64,000 bases of DNA from an uncultured bacterium (GCA_905214795.1 CAJMNM010000003.1:83580-147579); one strand, 5' to 3'. Counted from the first letter of the stretch, positions 18,448 through 28,522 are shown. Notes: generated from the letters alone by a model not told the origin. Made by a program: numbers and translations.

Positions 18448-20337
18448 ATGGATTATACGATTTTTATTCTGCTGCTGCCGGTACTCAGCTTTCTGGTATT
18501 GGCGCTTGCAGGCATGAAGATGGGACACAAGACGGCCGGAATCATCGGTACGCTCTCTCTTGTGGCCGTTGCAGTGCTGTCATGGTGGGCTGCGGCTGAT
18601 TATTTCAGTATGCCTCGGCAGGCCGACGGTACATTGGCGCCCCTCATGCCTTATAATGTAGAGTGGTTGCCTTTCAACAGTGATTTGCACATTGATATGG
18701 GACTGCTTATCGATCCCCTGTCTGTCATGATGTTGGTGGTGGTAAGTACAGTATCACTGATGGTTCATATCTATTCTTTCGGTTATATGAAAGGCGAAGT
18801 AGGTTTTCAGCGTTACTATGCTTTCCTGAGCCTGTTCACCTTCTCAATGCTCGGACTTGTGGTTGCCACCAATATTTTCCAGATGTACGTCTTTTGGGAA
18901 CTTGTGGGTGTGTCTTCTTACTTGCTCATCGGTTTCTATTATACCAAGCCCGAGGCTATTGCGGCTTCAAAGAAGGCGTTTATTGTGACACGTTTTGCCG
19001 ACCTGGGATTCCTTATCGGTATTCTGGTATACGGTTATGCGTTGGGCACATTCCAGTTCTCACCGTCTGAAACAGCATTGATGCAGGGTGGCATGATGAT
19101 GCCGCTTGCGCTTGGACTCATGTTTATCGGTGGTGCCGGTAAGAGTGCGATGTTCCCGTTGCACATCTGGTTGCCCGATGCCATGGAAGGTCCTACTCCG
19201 GTGTCTGCCCTTATTCATGCGGCTACCATGGTTGTGGCCGGTGTATATCAGATAGCCCGTCTTTTTCCTATTTATATTGTCTTTGCTCCCGACACATTAC
19301 ATATCATTGTGGCTGTCGGTGCTTTCACTGCTTTTTATGCTGCGGCTGTTGCCTGTGCGCAAAGCGATATCAAGCGTGTGCTGGCCTTCTCAACCATCTC
19401 ACAGATTGGCTTCATGATGGTGGCTCTCGGTGTTTGCACATCAAGTGACCCGCATATGGGCGGCCTGGGTTATATGGCTTCAATGTACCATCTGTTTACA
19501 CATGCCATGTTCAAGGCTTTGCTGTTCCTTGGAGCAGGTTGTATTATTCATGCCGTACACAGCAACGAGATGAGTACCATGGGTGGTTTGCGTAAATACA
19601 TGCCGGTTACCCATATCACTTTCCTTATTGCCTGTCTGGCCATTGCCGGTATTCCACCGTTCTCAGGCTTCTTCTCAAAGGATGAGATACTGACCGCATG
19701 TTTCCGTTACAGCGCTTTGGTAGGTTGGGTTATGACCGTCATTGCCGGTATGACTGCCTTTTACATGTTCAGACTTTATTATTGCATCTTCTGGGGACAC
19801 GAGAACAAGGCCCTGCACGAGGCACATCGTCCGCATGAGAGTCCTCTCACCATGACTTTCCCGTTGATGTTCCTTGCTGCTATAACCTGTGTGGCCGGTT
19901 TTATTCCTTTCGGTCATTTCATTTCATCTGACGGTCAGATTTATGACATCCATCTCGAAACCAGTGTAGCTGTAACCAGTGTGATTGTAGCTGTATGTGC
20001 TATCCTGTTGGCTACATGGATGTATTTGCGCGACCAGCAGCCGGTGGCCGATATGCTGGCACGCCGTTTCCCGAAGTTGCACCGTGCGGCTTACCGCCGT
20101 TTCTATATGGATGAGGTTTGGCTCTTTGTAACCAAGCGAATCATCTTCCGTGGCGTATCCCGTCCTTTGGCATGGTTCGACCGTCATGTCATCGACCAGT
20201 TCCTGAATTTCATGGCCTGGGGTGCCAACGCTACTGCCGAAGAAGTGCAACCTATGCAGAACGGAAAAATCCAGAGTTATATCATCTGGTTCTTTGTCGG
20301 TATTCTTGCCATAGCACTTTTCATGCTGGCCTTTTAA
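18448..20337 (+). CDS. nuoL: NADH-quinone oxidoreductase subunit L
   Basis: 629 residues, the largest antiporter-like subunit. Family marks: VFWELVGVSSYLLIGFYY near residue 150, GKSAMFPLHIWLPDAMEGPTPVSALIHAATMVVAG near 230 (lysine and histidine of the proton path), and the C-terminal amphipathic lateral helix region ending IIWFFVGILAIALFMLAF. Confidence 0.96.
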   Translation: MDYTIFILLLPVLSFLVLALAGMKMGHKTAGIIGTLSLVAVAVLSWWAAADYFSMPRQADGTLAPLMPYNVEWLPFNSDLHIDMGLLIDPLSVMMLVVVSTVSLMVHIYSFGYMKGEVGFQRYYAFLSLFTFSMLGLVVATNIFQMYVFWELVGVSSYLLIGFYYTKPEAIAASKKAFIVTRFADLGFLIGILVYGYALGTFQFSPSETALMQGGMMMPLALGLMFIGGAGKSAMFPLHIWLPDAMEGPTPVSALIHAATMVVAGVYQIARLFPIYIVFAPDTLHIIVAVGAFTAFYAAAVACAQSDIKRVLAFSTISQIGFMMVALGVCTSSDPHMGGLGYMASMYHLFTHAMFKALLFLGAGCIIHAVHSNEMSTMGGLRKYMPVTHITFLIACLAIAGIPPFSGFFSKDEILTACFRYSALVGWVMTVIAGMTAFYMFRLYYCIFWGHENKALHEAHRPHESPLTMTFPLMFLAAITCVAGFIPFGHFISSDGQIYDIHLETSVAVTSVIVAVCAILLATWMYLRDQQPVADMLARRFPKLHRAAYRRFYMDEVWLFVTKRIIFRGVSRPLAWFDRHVIDQFLNFMAWGANATAEEVQPMQNGKIQSYIIWFFVGILAIALFMLAF

Positions 20338-20405
20338 AATGAAACAGGGTGACGGATGAACAGTCCCCGCCCGCTGTTAAAACAAGAAAATAAACGCATA
20401 AACGT

Positions 20406-21971
20406 ATGAATATATTAAGTCTTTATGTTTTGATTCCGTTACTCATGCTGCTGGCGCTTTGGCTGGCGCGTAGCGTGAATCAGGTACGTGGCGTGATGGT
20501 AACCGGCGCTTCGTTCCTGTTGGCCATGTCTGTGTGGCTCACGGTAACTTATCTGCAGTGGCGTCATGCCGGCGCGACAGATGAAATGTTTCTGACCGAC
20601 AGCGTGACATGGTTTGCTCCGTTGAACATTTGCTATTCCGTAGGTGTCGACGGTATTTCGGTAGTCATGTTACTGCTGAGCGCGATAATCGTTTTCACAG
20701 GTACATTTGCTTCCTGGCGTCTTAAACCGCTCACCAAGGAATACTTCATGTGGTTCACACTGCTGAGCCTCGGTGTGTTCGGGTTCTTTATATCAACCGA
20801 CCTTTTCACCATGTTCATGTTCTACGAGGTTGCCCTCATTCCGATGTATCTGCTTATCGGTGTCTGGGGTAGCGGTCGTAAGGAATATGCGGCCATGAAG
20901 CTTACGCTGATGTTGATGGGTGGTTCTGCCTTCCTTTTGATAGGTATTCTTGGTATTTATTACGGTGCGGGAGCCGATACGATGAATGTCATCGAGTTGG
21001 CACAACGTCATATTCCGTCTCAGATACAGCACATTTTCTTCCCGCTGATATTTGTCGGATTCGGTGTGCTTGGCGCGCTGTTCCCTTTCCATACATGGAG
21101 CCCCGACGGTCATGCTTCAGCACCTACGGCTGTGAGTATGTTGCATGCAGGAGTACTGATGAAACTGGGTGGTTACGGTTGTTTCCGTGTGGCCATGTAT
21201 CTGATGCCCGAAGGCGCGGCCATGTGGGGTAACGTCTTTCTCGTGCTGACAACCATTTCTGTGGTTTACGGTGCGTTGAGCGCTGTGGTACAGACTGACC
21301 TGAAATACATCAACGCTTATTCTTCGGTAAGCCACTGCGGTCTTGTACTTTTCGCTTTGCTGATGATGACCCGTGTCAGTTGTACCGGTGCCATACTTCA
21401 GATGTTGAGCCACGGTTTGATGACCGCACTCTTCTTCGCGCTCATTGGTATGATATACGGCCGTACGCATACACGTGACGTCCGTCAGCTTCGCGGTTTG
21501 ATGAAGATTATGCCTTTCCTGGCAGTAGGCTATGTCATTGCCGGTCTGGCCAACCTAGGTTTGCCGGGTCTTAGCGGTTTCATTGCCGAGATGACAGTGT
21601 TTGTAGGTTCGTTTGAACATACCGACACGTTCCACAGAACCTGTACCATTATAGCCACAACCAGTATTGTGATTACGGCGGTTTATATCCTTCGTGTGGT
21701 TGGCCGTATTCTTTACGGTACCTGTACCAATGAGGAACATCTCAAACTGACCGATGCCACCTGGGATGAGCGTTTTGCTGTGATTTGTCTGATTGTAGCC
21801 GTTGCCGGTCTTGGTCTTGCGCCGTGGTGGGTAAGCGACATGATAAGCGGAGGTGTGGAACCCATCATATCTCGTGTCACTTCAGCGGTGACAGCATGCG
21901 GACCAACCGCTTCGCTTTCTGAAGGTATCAGCGAGATGTCTAAAGCCGTGGTCAGCATGATTGCCGGATGA
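20406..21971 (+). CDS. nuoM: NADH-quinone oxidoreductase subunit M
   Basis: 521 residues with about 14 helices. Family marks: FYEVALIPMYLLIGVWG near residue 140 (channel glutamate), FPFHTWSPDGHASAPTAVSMLHAGVLMKLGGYG near 225, and GLANLGLPGLSGFIAEM near 380. Proton-pumping membrane-arm subunit. Confidence 0.96.
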   Translation: MNILSLYVLIPLLMLLALWLARSVNQVRGVMVTGASFLLAMSVWLTVTYLQWRHAGATDEMFLTDSVTWFAPLNICYSVGVDGISVVMLLLSAIIVFTGTFASWRLKPLTKEYFMWFTLLSLGVFGFFISTDLFTMFMFYEVALIPMYLLIGVWGSGRKEYAAMKLTLMLMGGSAFLLIGILGIYYGAGADTMNVIELAQRHIPSQIQHIFFPLIFVGFGVLGALFPFHTWSPDGHASAPTAVSMLHAGVLMKLGGYGCFRVAMYLMPEGAAMWGNVFLVLTTISVVYGALSAVVQTDLKYINAYSSVSHCGLVLFALLMMTRVSCTGAILQMLSHGLMTALFFALIGMIYGRTHTRDVRQLRGLMKIMPFLAVGYVIAGLANLGLPGLSGFIAEMTVFVGSFEHTDTFHRTCTIIATTSIVITAVYILRVVGRILYGTCTNEEHLKLTDATWDERFAVICLIVAVAGLGLAPWWVSDMISGGVEPIISRVTSAVTACGPTASLSEGISEMSKAVVSMIAG

Positions 21972-22008
21972 GACACAGAGTATTAACGAATAAAAATATA
22001 GAAAGACA

Positions 22009-23451
22009 ATGAATATATTTGCAATTTTATCTTTGCACGCCGAGTTATGGCTGATGATGGTGATTCTGCTCGTGCTGATTGCCGACCTTTTCATGGGTTC
22101 GCTCCGTAAGCGCTGGCTTCACCCCTTACTCTGTGTACTGATGGCTGTGCAGGTGATACTCAATCTGACACCCGATACACGTGTGCTGTTTGGCGGTATG
22201 TATATCAACACGCCATTCATGTCTATTGTAAAGTCTGTTCTGTCAGCCGGAACATTGCTTGTGTTCCTTCAGAGCGACCGCTGGCTGAGCCGCAAGGATA
22301 CGCATTTCAAGCGTGGTGAGTTCTATGTGCTGACTCTCTGTACTCTGCTTGGCATGTTCTTTATGCTGACTGCCGGACATTTTCTTCTGTTCTATCTTGG
22401 TCTTGAGCTGGCCAGTATACCGATGGCCTGCATTGTGGCTTTGGACAAATACCGTCACAATTGTGCCGAGGCCGGAGCCAAATTCATTTTGAGTTCCATG
22501 TTCTCGTCTGCATTCCTGCTCTACGGCTTGTCTTTCCTTTACGGAAGTTGCGGTACGCTGTATTTTGCCGACATTACAGCCGCCATGCAGGATAGTGCCA
22601 TGGTGAAATATGCCCTGGCTCTGTTTATTGCCGGAATCGGCTTTAAAATGAGTCTTGTACCGTTCCATTTGTGGACGGCAGATGTCTATCAGGGCGCGCC
22701 GACCACCGTATCGGCTTATTTGAGCGTCATTTCAAAAGGTGCAGCGGCCGTAGCTTTGGGCGGCATTCTTTATCATGTGTTCGCACCGTTAGCCCGGGAG
22801 TGGAGCTATGCGCTGTCTTTGCTGGTGATGATAACCATTACCATCGGCAACCTGATGGCTTTGTTGCAGAACAACATGAAACGTTTCATGTCATTCAGTA
22901 GTATCTCTCAGGCCGGTTATCTGTTGCTTGGCGTACTGGCCGGTTCGGCACAGGGTATGGCCTCAGTGGTGTTCTATCTGGTTATTTACGTGGCAGCCAA
23001 TGTAGGTGTGTTTGCTGTGATTGGCGCCATAGAGGAGGAGAGCGACGGCCGTCTGGTCAACCGCGATGATTATCGTGGTCTGTACCGCACCAATCCGCGT
23101 CTGGCTTTCCTGATGACGTTGTGTCTGTTCTCACTGGCCGGTATTCCGCCGTTTGCAGGTTTCTTCTCTAAGTTCTTCATATTCTCTTCTGCGTTCCATT
23201 CAGGATGGTGGGCCACAGTGTTTGTAGCTTTGGTCAATACCGTTATTTCGCTTTACTATTACCTTTTGGTAGTGAAAGCCATGTATATAGAGGAACCCGA
23301 AGGTGGTGTACCTGCGGTTCAGTATTTCCGTGTAGGAGGTACATCACGCATATGCATGTGGCTTTGTTTTGCCGGTGTTTGCGTATTGGGACTGCTGAGC
23401 GTGATTTACGAAGGACTGTTTAACTGGGCTACAGTGTTCTGTGCCGGATAA
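22009..23451 (+). CDS. nuoN: NADH-quinone oxidoreductase subunit N
   Basis: 480 residues. Family marks: FYLGLELASIPMACIVALDK near residue 128, KMSLVPFHLWTADVYQGAPTTVSAYLSVISKGAA near 212, and SLAGIPPFAGFFSKFFIF near 375. Last gene of the operon, followed by a strong terminator. There is no nuoE, nuoF or nuoG in or after the operon, so the complex lacks its NADH-oxidising module here and probably takes electrons from another donor. Confidence 0.96.
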   Translation: MNIFAILSLHAELWLMMVILLVLIADLFMGSLRKRWLHPLLCVLMAVQVILNLTPDTRVLFGGMYINTPFMSIVKSVLSAGTLLVFLQSDRWLSRKDTHFKRGEFYVLTLCTLLGMFFMLTAGHFLLFYLGLELASIPMACIVALDKYRHNCAEAGAKFILSSMFSSAFLLYGLSFLYGSCGTLYFADITAAMQDSAMVKYALALFIAGIGFKMSLVPFHLWTADVYQGAPTTVSAYLSVISKGAAAVALGGILYHVFAPLAREWSYALSLLVMITITIGNLMALLQNNMKRFMSFSSISQAGYLLLGVLAGSAQGMASVVFYLVIYVAANVGVFAVIGAIEEESDGRLVNRDDYRGLYRTNPRLAFLMTLCLFSLAGIPPFAGFFSKFFIFSSAFHSGWWATVFVALVNTVISLYYYLLVVKAMYIEEPEGGVPAVQYFRVGGTSRICMWLCFAGVCVLGLLSVIYEGLFNWATVFCAG

Positions 23452-23799
23452 GAAACATTTCAGACTAATATAAAATAATATATGATGAGCCAACCGGTAT
23501 ATTTCAGACCGGTTGGCTTTTTTGTTTTTGTGTTGTTCATTTTCGGCATGTATGATGTGTCTTGCATTTATCTCATAATTGGGTATACATGTGTCTTGGT
23601 ATACCGGTTAACGTGGATTTTTAATCAGTTTTGTATTTTATATTTTTTGTCGTTGCATCATCTTGTGATGCGCATAAAACGGCTTATGGCGCAGCTATTA
23701 TATTCTTTGAATCATATGTTGGCTTTTAAAAGTTAATAGAATATATACCTTTGCCTTGATACAGAAACTATTTCTATAACTATTAAAAACATACTATTT
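23452..23799 (+). other. Spacer with nuo terminator and fucosidase promoter
   Basis: 348 bp without a real gene; the 84-codon frame in it runs through the terminator. It holds the nuo terminator and, at 23746-23753, a TACCTTTG -7 box for the GH29 gene. Nothing else recognised. Confidence 0.7.
23488..23526 (+). terminator. Rho-independent terminator of the nuo operon
   Basis: AGCCAACCGGT (23488-23498) pairs with ACCGGTTGGCT (23508-23518), 9-nt loop, followed by a T run. Confidence 0.93.
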
Positions 23800-25197
23800 A
23801 TGAGAAAAGGTTTAAGAAGCATGGTGCTCATGCTGTTTTGTGTGGTATGGAATACAATCTATGCCCAGGATAACCTGAAAGCCATGCAACAGAAGTTCGT
23901 GGATGAGAAATTCGGCATGTTCATTCATTTCAACATGCCTACGTTTGTGGACGAGGATTGGCCCGATCCCGATACTCCGGCTGAAACCTTCTATCCCAAA
24001 AAACTTAATTGTAACCAATGGGCAGAAGCAGCTTTGAGCGCAGGAATGAAATTCGGATGCCTGACTACCAAACACCACAGCGGATATTGCATCTGGGACA
24101 CGAAAACCACGGATTACAACGTCATGCACAGCCCTTTGAAGCGTGACGTGGTACGTGAGTATGTAGATGCGTTCCGTAAGAAAGGATTGGACGTTATGTT
24201 GTATTATTCCATACTCGACACCCATCACCGTTTGCGTCCGGGATATATCAACCGTAATCACATCGACTTGATAAAAGCCCAGTTAAAAGAACTGCTGACC
24301 AATTACGGCCCTATATCCGCATTGATTATCGACGGTTGGGATGCGCCATGGTCGCGCATTTCCTACGAAGAAATACCGTTTGATGACATATATCATTTTA
24401 TTAAACAATTGCAGCCCGATTGCCTTGTCATGGACTTGAATTCGGCCAAATATCCACAGGATGCGTTGTTCTATACCGACATCAAATCGTTTGAACAGAA
24501 TGCCGGACAGCATATTTCCAAAGATACCAACCGCATGCCGGCTCTCTCTTGTCTGCCTCTGAACTCGTCTTGGTTTTGGAAAAGCGACTTCCCAACTACA
24601 GACGTGAAGTCGCCCGAGTGGCTTGTTAATGAGAATCTTATACCTTTCAATCAGGCATACTGCACTTTCATCCTCAACATTTCTCCCAACCGTGACGGGC
24701 TTATTGACGACAATGCGTTAAAAGCCCTGAAGGAAATAGGTCGTCTTTGGAAAGGAAAAGAAGGCGGAGAAATGAAACTCGGCGATTACGAACGTCCTGT
24801 TACGGCAGAAAACATAGCCAAACATCGTCCTGCCAATTCGAGCTGGAGTCACGATTCCAATATTATGGATTTTGCTAATGACGACAATTTCGGTTCGGCA
24901 TGGCATTCTAATAAACGGGTAAAAACCCCTTGGTTTGAAGTAGAATTGGACCGCACCCGTCCATTCAACATGATTACGTTGTACGACCCTAACGAAAGTT
25001 TCACCGGTTACCGGTTCTCTTATCATAAAGACGGGGTATGGCATGACATACCGGTGCAACCTCAAAATGGAAAAGTGAAAGTACATCGATTCGATGAAGT
25101 TTGGGGAAACAAGGTAAAAGTTACTTTTACCAAAAAAGACATTAACGACCGCATGTACTTGAACGAAATCGGCATCTACAACGAACGTCGTGACTGA
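23800..25197 (+). CDS. Exported alpha-L-fucosidase, GH29, with C-terminal F5/8-type domain
   Basis: 465 residues. Signal peptide (MVLMLFCVVWNTIYAQ, cleavage near residue 23). GH29 catalytic domain at about 25-340: KFGMFIHFNMPTF, KFGCLTTKHHSGYCIWDT, and LIIDGWDAPW, where the Asp near residue 177 is at the nucleophile position. Residues 350-465 look like a discoidin-type (F5/8 C) carbohydrate-binding domain (SWSHDSNIMDFANDDNFGSAWHS). Removes terminal fucose from glycans outside the cytoplasm. Monocistronic: own -7 box TACCTTTG at 23746-23753 and own terminator. Confidence 0.92.
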   Translation: MRKGLRSMVLMLFCVVWNTIYAQDNLKAMQQKFVDEKFGMFIHFNMPTFVDEDWPDPDTPAETFYPKKLNCNQWAEAALSAGMKFGCLTTKHHSGYCIWDTKTTDYNVMHSPLKRDVVREYVDAFRKKGLDVMLYYSILDTHHRLRPGYINRNHIDLIKAQLKELLTNYGPISALIIDGWDAPWSRISYEEIPFDDIYHFIKQLQPDCLVMDLNSAKYPQDALFYTDIKSFEQNAGQHISKDTNRMPALSCLPLNSSWFWKSDFPTTDVKSPEWLVNENLIPFNQAYCTFILNISPNRDGLIDDNALKALKEIGRLWKGKEGGEMKLGDYERPVTAENIAKHRPANSSWSHDSNIMDFANDDNFGSAWHSNKRVKTPWFEVELDRTRPFNMITLYDPNESFTGYRFSYHKDGVWHDIPVQPQNGKVKVHRFDEVWGNKVKVTFTKKDINDRMYLNEIGIYNERRD

Positions 25198-25202
25198 AAA
25201 AG

Positions 25203-25264
25203 AATCCCTTATTCTCTGCTTTTTCTCCAATAAGGAGAATATGAGAATAGGGGAATTTTTTTGT
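25203..25264 (+). terminator. Terminator of the GH29 gene
   Basis: TCCCTTATTCTC at 25205-25216 pairs (one G-T wobble) with GAGAATAGGGGA at 25243-25254, enclosing a second small TTCTCC/GGAGAA hairpin, followed by a T run. Confidence 0.85.
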
Positions 25265-25964
25265 ATCTTGCCTACTGAAGACTTGAATATATATGTTGAT
25301 TATCCTATTATCATTTGGTTGTAGTGTATTCTGAATGATTAAACTAAAACTTATGTGCCGCACGACCAATGACAATCTTTATATTCCGGTTTGTGTTGTT
25401 CATATTCGGCTTTATAGTAGCTGTTATGATTACTTATAGTTTTACATTGCTTTTTTTGGTGTGTTATTGATTAGCTTCCAGTCTGTTTAAAAAAATTATT
25501 TTATTTGCAGATATTCTCCGAAGTCGGAATTATGTCAACAATAGGTCTAAAAGCGATATAAAAGCCTTTAAAAACATATTTTTCTTTCTTTTGGGTGGCT
25601 TTTTCTATACTTTGTTGGTGTGTCATAATGTTGTTGTTTCTGTCTGTTCGCTGTTATAAATAGAAGTGAATAGTTGTTTGCTGTGTTATATTTATATCTA
25701 AATCAATGAAAATTGCTAAATGTGATAATTTTATATATCCTGTTTTTCTTTGTTTTTTCCTTCTGTTTGGTTAAAATATTGAAAACAGTGCGTATATCCG
25801 ATATATCGGGAGGATTTTCTCTGTTTTTTTATTTGGCTTCTTGTGACAATCAGTTTTTGATACATTTTCTAAAATAGAAATATTTTTACTTGTTAGATTC
25901 CTTTATAATGGATGTGTAAGGATATTTTTTTCTGTTACTTGAAACCCACTTTTTGGGATGAAAC

Positions 25965-26108
25965 GCATACGGTTACGAATTTTTCGGTAACCGTGCGGAA
26001 ATATATTTTGATACGGTAACGGGTGTCACCGTAACCGTGCGGAAAAAAGTTCGTTTCAGTATAGGATGAAATTCGTAACCGTATACAAAAAAACTCGTAA
26101 CCGTATGC
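25965..26108. repeat. Dispersed 144-bp repeat, copy A
   Basis: Begins GCATACGGTTACGA (25965-25978) and ends with its exact reverse complement (26095-26108), so the whole unit can close as one stem. Inside are several copies of a CGGTAACCGTGCGGAAA / TCGTAACCGTA word. It aligns without gaps to copy B at 54999-55142, with 110 of 144 positions the same (counted by hand). A GGATGAAA word occurs before, within and after it. Confidence 0.85.
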
Positions 26109-26191
26109 GTTTTAAAGGATGAAAAACTTTTTTGTTCTTGTGTGATATAAATATTACAATATACGGGTTTATTAATCTGATTATTAGTCAA
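25973..26191 (-). CDS. Repeat-borne mini-ORF A (72 aa), probably not a real protein
   Basis: Reads MTNNQINKPVYCNIYI..., then a Thr/Val/Phe-rich part HTVTSFFVYGYEFHP...RTFFRTVTV, ending RLPKNS. Copy B has a matching minus-strand frame with 27 of 44 residues the same across the repeat, lower than the 76% base identity. That argues against selection on the protein. Listed because frames of this kind are easily annotated as genes. Confidence 0.2.
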   Translation of the reverse strand: MTNNQINKPVYCNIYITQEQKSFSSFKTHTVTSFFVYGYEFHPILKRTFFRTVTVTPVTVSKYISARLPKNS

Positions 26192-26625
26192 GTATGTGTT
26201 TTTGTACGGGTGTTCGTCTTACTTGTTATGTCCTTCTGTGAATAACAGACTTTTGTTTGTTTATTTTTAATGTAGAATCTCAGTAATTTTTGTGTGTAAA
26301 GAAAAATGCTTGTCAGGTATTCCCTTGACGGTAATATGTATTTACATTTTGTTTAAGACCAGACTGCGAAGTGTGATTTGAAAATCTGTTTTTAATGTGA
26401 GAACGATGATTTTTTGCCGGGAAAGGTTATGCAAATAATGATGAATCTGTATGTCTACGGTCAGGAAAGTCTTTCAGAAGAGTTGTCATATATTTTAATC
26501 TTTGAATTTGATTGCAGGATAGAAATAGTGTATAAAAAATCATAACAATATGGTGACGGATTGATGAAAGCTAAAGTGTGGAGAGATTGATTTTTAATAA
26601 TCAGATGTGTTTTAAATCATTCAGA

Positions 26626-26658
26626 TTGTGTGGTTTAATATATAATTTTATATCTTTG
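26626..26658 (+). promoter_or_regulatory. Promoter of the GH2 gene
   Basis: TTG at 26626-26628, then 22 bp, then the -7 box TATCTTTG at 26651-26658, 43 bp before the ATG. Confidence 0.7.
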
Positions 26659-26701
26659 TAAGATATAAACGCACCGATATTAAACCTCTTAAATCTGATA
26701 T

Positions 26702-28522
26702 ATGAAAAAGTTCTTAATGTATGTGTTGTGTACACTATGCACATCATCTGTTTTTGGTCAATGGAAACCGGCCGGTGACCGGATTATGACACCGTGGGCG
26801 GTACAGATTGATACGTCAAATGTCTTGTCTGAATATCCGCGTCCTATTATGGAACGTGAAAACTGGCAGAATCTGAACGGATTATGGCAGTATAAACTGG
26901 TTAAAAGAAATCAGCCGGGCACAGTGGTTTCGGCCGGAAAAATCTTGGTACCCTTTGCCATTGAGTCTGCTCTTTCGGGAGTTGGTTGTCGTGTGGGTAC
27001 AGACGAGGAGATTGTTTATTCACGTTATTTTGATGTCAATCTGAAAACCCGCCGTCAGCGGGTGCTGTTGCATTTTGGTGCTGTTGACTGGCAGACTGAT
27101 GTATGGGTGAATGGCATAAAGGTGGGAAATCACAGCGGAGGATACACGTCTTTTTCTTTCGATATAACCGAGGCCTTGAATAAAAAAGGCCATAACGAAT
27201 TGGTGGTAAGGGTATGGGACCCGACAGATGCGGGATATCAGCCTCGCGGCAAGCAGGTGAACAAACCTGAAGGCATCTGGTATACACCGGTGAGCGGTAT
27301 ATGGCAGACGGTATGGCTGGAAACGGTTAACGAAGTACATTTTGACCGGCTTAAGATTGCATCGGATATTGACCGGGGTTTACTGTATGTAGACGCGTCG
27401 GTGCAGAACCGTAAAGATGCTGATGTGGTAGAGGTTGTGGTTTACGACCGCGATGTAATTGTGGCTTCGGCTAAAAGCATAAACGGTCAGCGGGCCGACA
27501 TTCAGATGCCCGGTAACTTCAGGTTGTGGAGTCCCGATTTTCCATTCCTTTACGATTTGAAAGTGCGTTTGTGGCGTCACGGAGAGCTGATGGACGAGGT
27601 GGACAGTTATGCGGCGATGCGTAAGATCTCAACCATGCGTGATGAGTCGGGAGTGGTGCGCCTGGCATTGAACAATAAGCCATTGTTCCAGTTCGGTCCG
27701 CTCGATCAGGGCTGGTGGCCGGACGGGCTGTATACGGCACCGACCGACGAGGCGCTGCAGTATGATATCAAGATGACCAAGGACATGGGTTTCAACATGA
27801 TACGCAAGCACATCAAGGTGGAACCGGCACGCTGGTATACTTACTGCGACCGTATGGGTATACTGGTGTGGCAGGATATGCCGAGCGGCGACCGGAATCC
27901 GCAGTGGCAGAACCGCAGATATTTCAATGGTGAGGAGATGGTGCGCAGCGCGGAGTCGGAAGCCTGCTACCGCAAGGAATGGAAGGAAATTATCGACGCG
28001 CTTTATTCTTATCCCTGTATATGCACGTGGGTTCCGTTCAATGAGGCTTGGGGACAGTTCAAGACCCCTGAAATTGTGGAATGGACCAAGAACTACGATC
28101 CCACACGGCTTGTCAATCCGGCGAGCGGCGGCAACCACTACCGTTGCGGCGACATGCTCGACCTGCACAATTATCCCGGTCCCGAATTGTATCTTTACGA
28201 CTCCGAGCGTGCTACGGTGCTGGGCGAATATGGTGGCATAGGATTGGCTTTGAAAGAGCATTTGTGGGAGCCGAACCGTAACTGGGGATATATTCAGTTT
28301 GGAAGCTCTAAGGAAGTGACCGACCAGTATGAGAAGTATATCAAGGATTTGAAAAGACTCATTCCAAAAGGTTTCTCTGCCGCAGTCTATACCCAGACCA
28401 CCGATGTGGAAATGGAGGTGAACGGACTGATGACCTATGACCGGAAGGTGATGAAGATGGATGTTGAACGGATAAAGGCATTGAACAAGGATGTCTGTCA
28501 TTCGTTGGATAAAACACGTTGA
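26702..28522 (+). CDS. Exported GH2-family beta-glycosidase
   Basis: 606 residues. Signal peptide (FLMYVLCTLCTSSVFGQ). GH2 sugar-binding domain at about 45-215 (RENWQNLNGLWQYKL; FGAVDWQTDVWVNGIKVGNHSGGYTSFSFDIT), immunoglobulin-like domain, then a TIM barrel from about 315. The proposed acid/base is the Glu of WVPFNEAWGQF near residue 448; the proposed nucleophile is the Glu of VLGEYGGIGL near 508. Substrate not readable; beta-galactosidase is common in the family. Short for GH2, with no extra C-terminal module. Shares direction with the GH51/GH43 gene and may be co-transcribed with it. Confidence 0.87.
   Translation: MKKFLMYVLCTLCTSSVFGQWKPAGDRIMTPWAVQIDTSNVLSEYPRPIMERENWQNLNGLWQYKLVKRNQPGTVVSAGKILVPFAIESALSGVGCRVGTDEEIVYSRYFDVNLKTRRQRVLLHFGAVDWQTDVWVNGIKVGNHSGGYTSFSFDITEALNKKGHNELVVRVWDPTDAGYQPRGKQVNKPEGIWYTPVSGIWQTVWLETVNEVHFDRLKIASDIDRGLLYVDASVQNRKDADVVEVVVYDRDVIVASAKSINGQRADIQMPGNFRLWSPDFPFLYDLKVRLWRHGELMDEVDSYAAMRKISTMRDESGVVRLALNNKPLFQFGPLDQGWWPDGLYTAPTDEALQYDIKMTKDMGFNMIRKHIKVEPARWYTYCDRMGILVWQDMPSGDRNPQWQNRRYFNGEEMVRSAESEACYRKEWKEIIDALYSYPCICTWVPFNEAWGQFKTPEIVEWTKNYDPTRLVNPASGGNHYRCGDMLDLHNYPGPELYLYDSERATVLGEYGGIGLALKEHLWEPNRNWGYIQFGSSKEVTDQYEKYIKDLKRLIPKGFSAAVYTQTTDVEMEVNGLMTYDRKVMKMDVERIKALNKDVCHSLDKTR

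Larger units (their letters stand above)
25265..26701. other. 1.4-kb AT-rich gene-free island containing repeat copy A
   Basis: No credible gene on either strand apart from the repeat-borne mini-ORF described separately. Contents seen: a 12-bp palindrome CCGATATATCGG at 25798-25809, repeat copy A at 25965-26108, a small TCTGT/ACAGA hairpin with T-rich tail at 26235-26268, and the GH2 promoter. It is much more AT-rich than the flanking genes. Confidence 0.7.

Noticed and set aside
23482..23736. 84-codon frame after nuoN
   Set aside because: Begins at the nuo terminator hairpin and runs through a promoter region; no domain.
25965..26108. CRISPR array or integron site as explanation of the GTAACCGT words
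   Set aside because: Words are irregularly spaced, in both orientations, with no unique spacers of constant length, and no cas or integrase gene is near.
27629..28501. 290-codon minus-strand frame opposite the GH2 gene
   Set aside because: Shadow of the GH2 catalytic barrel; no recognised domain.
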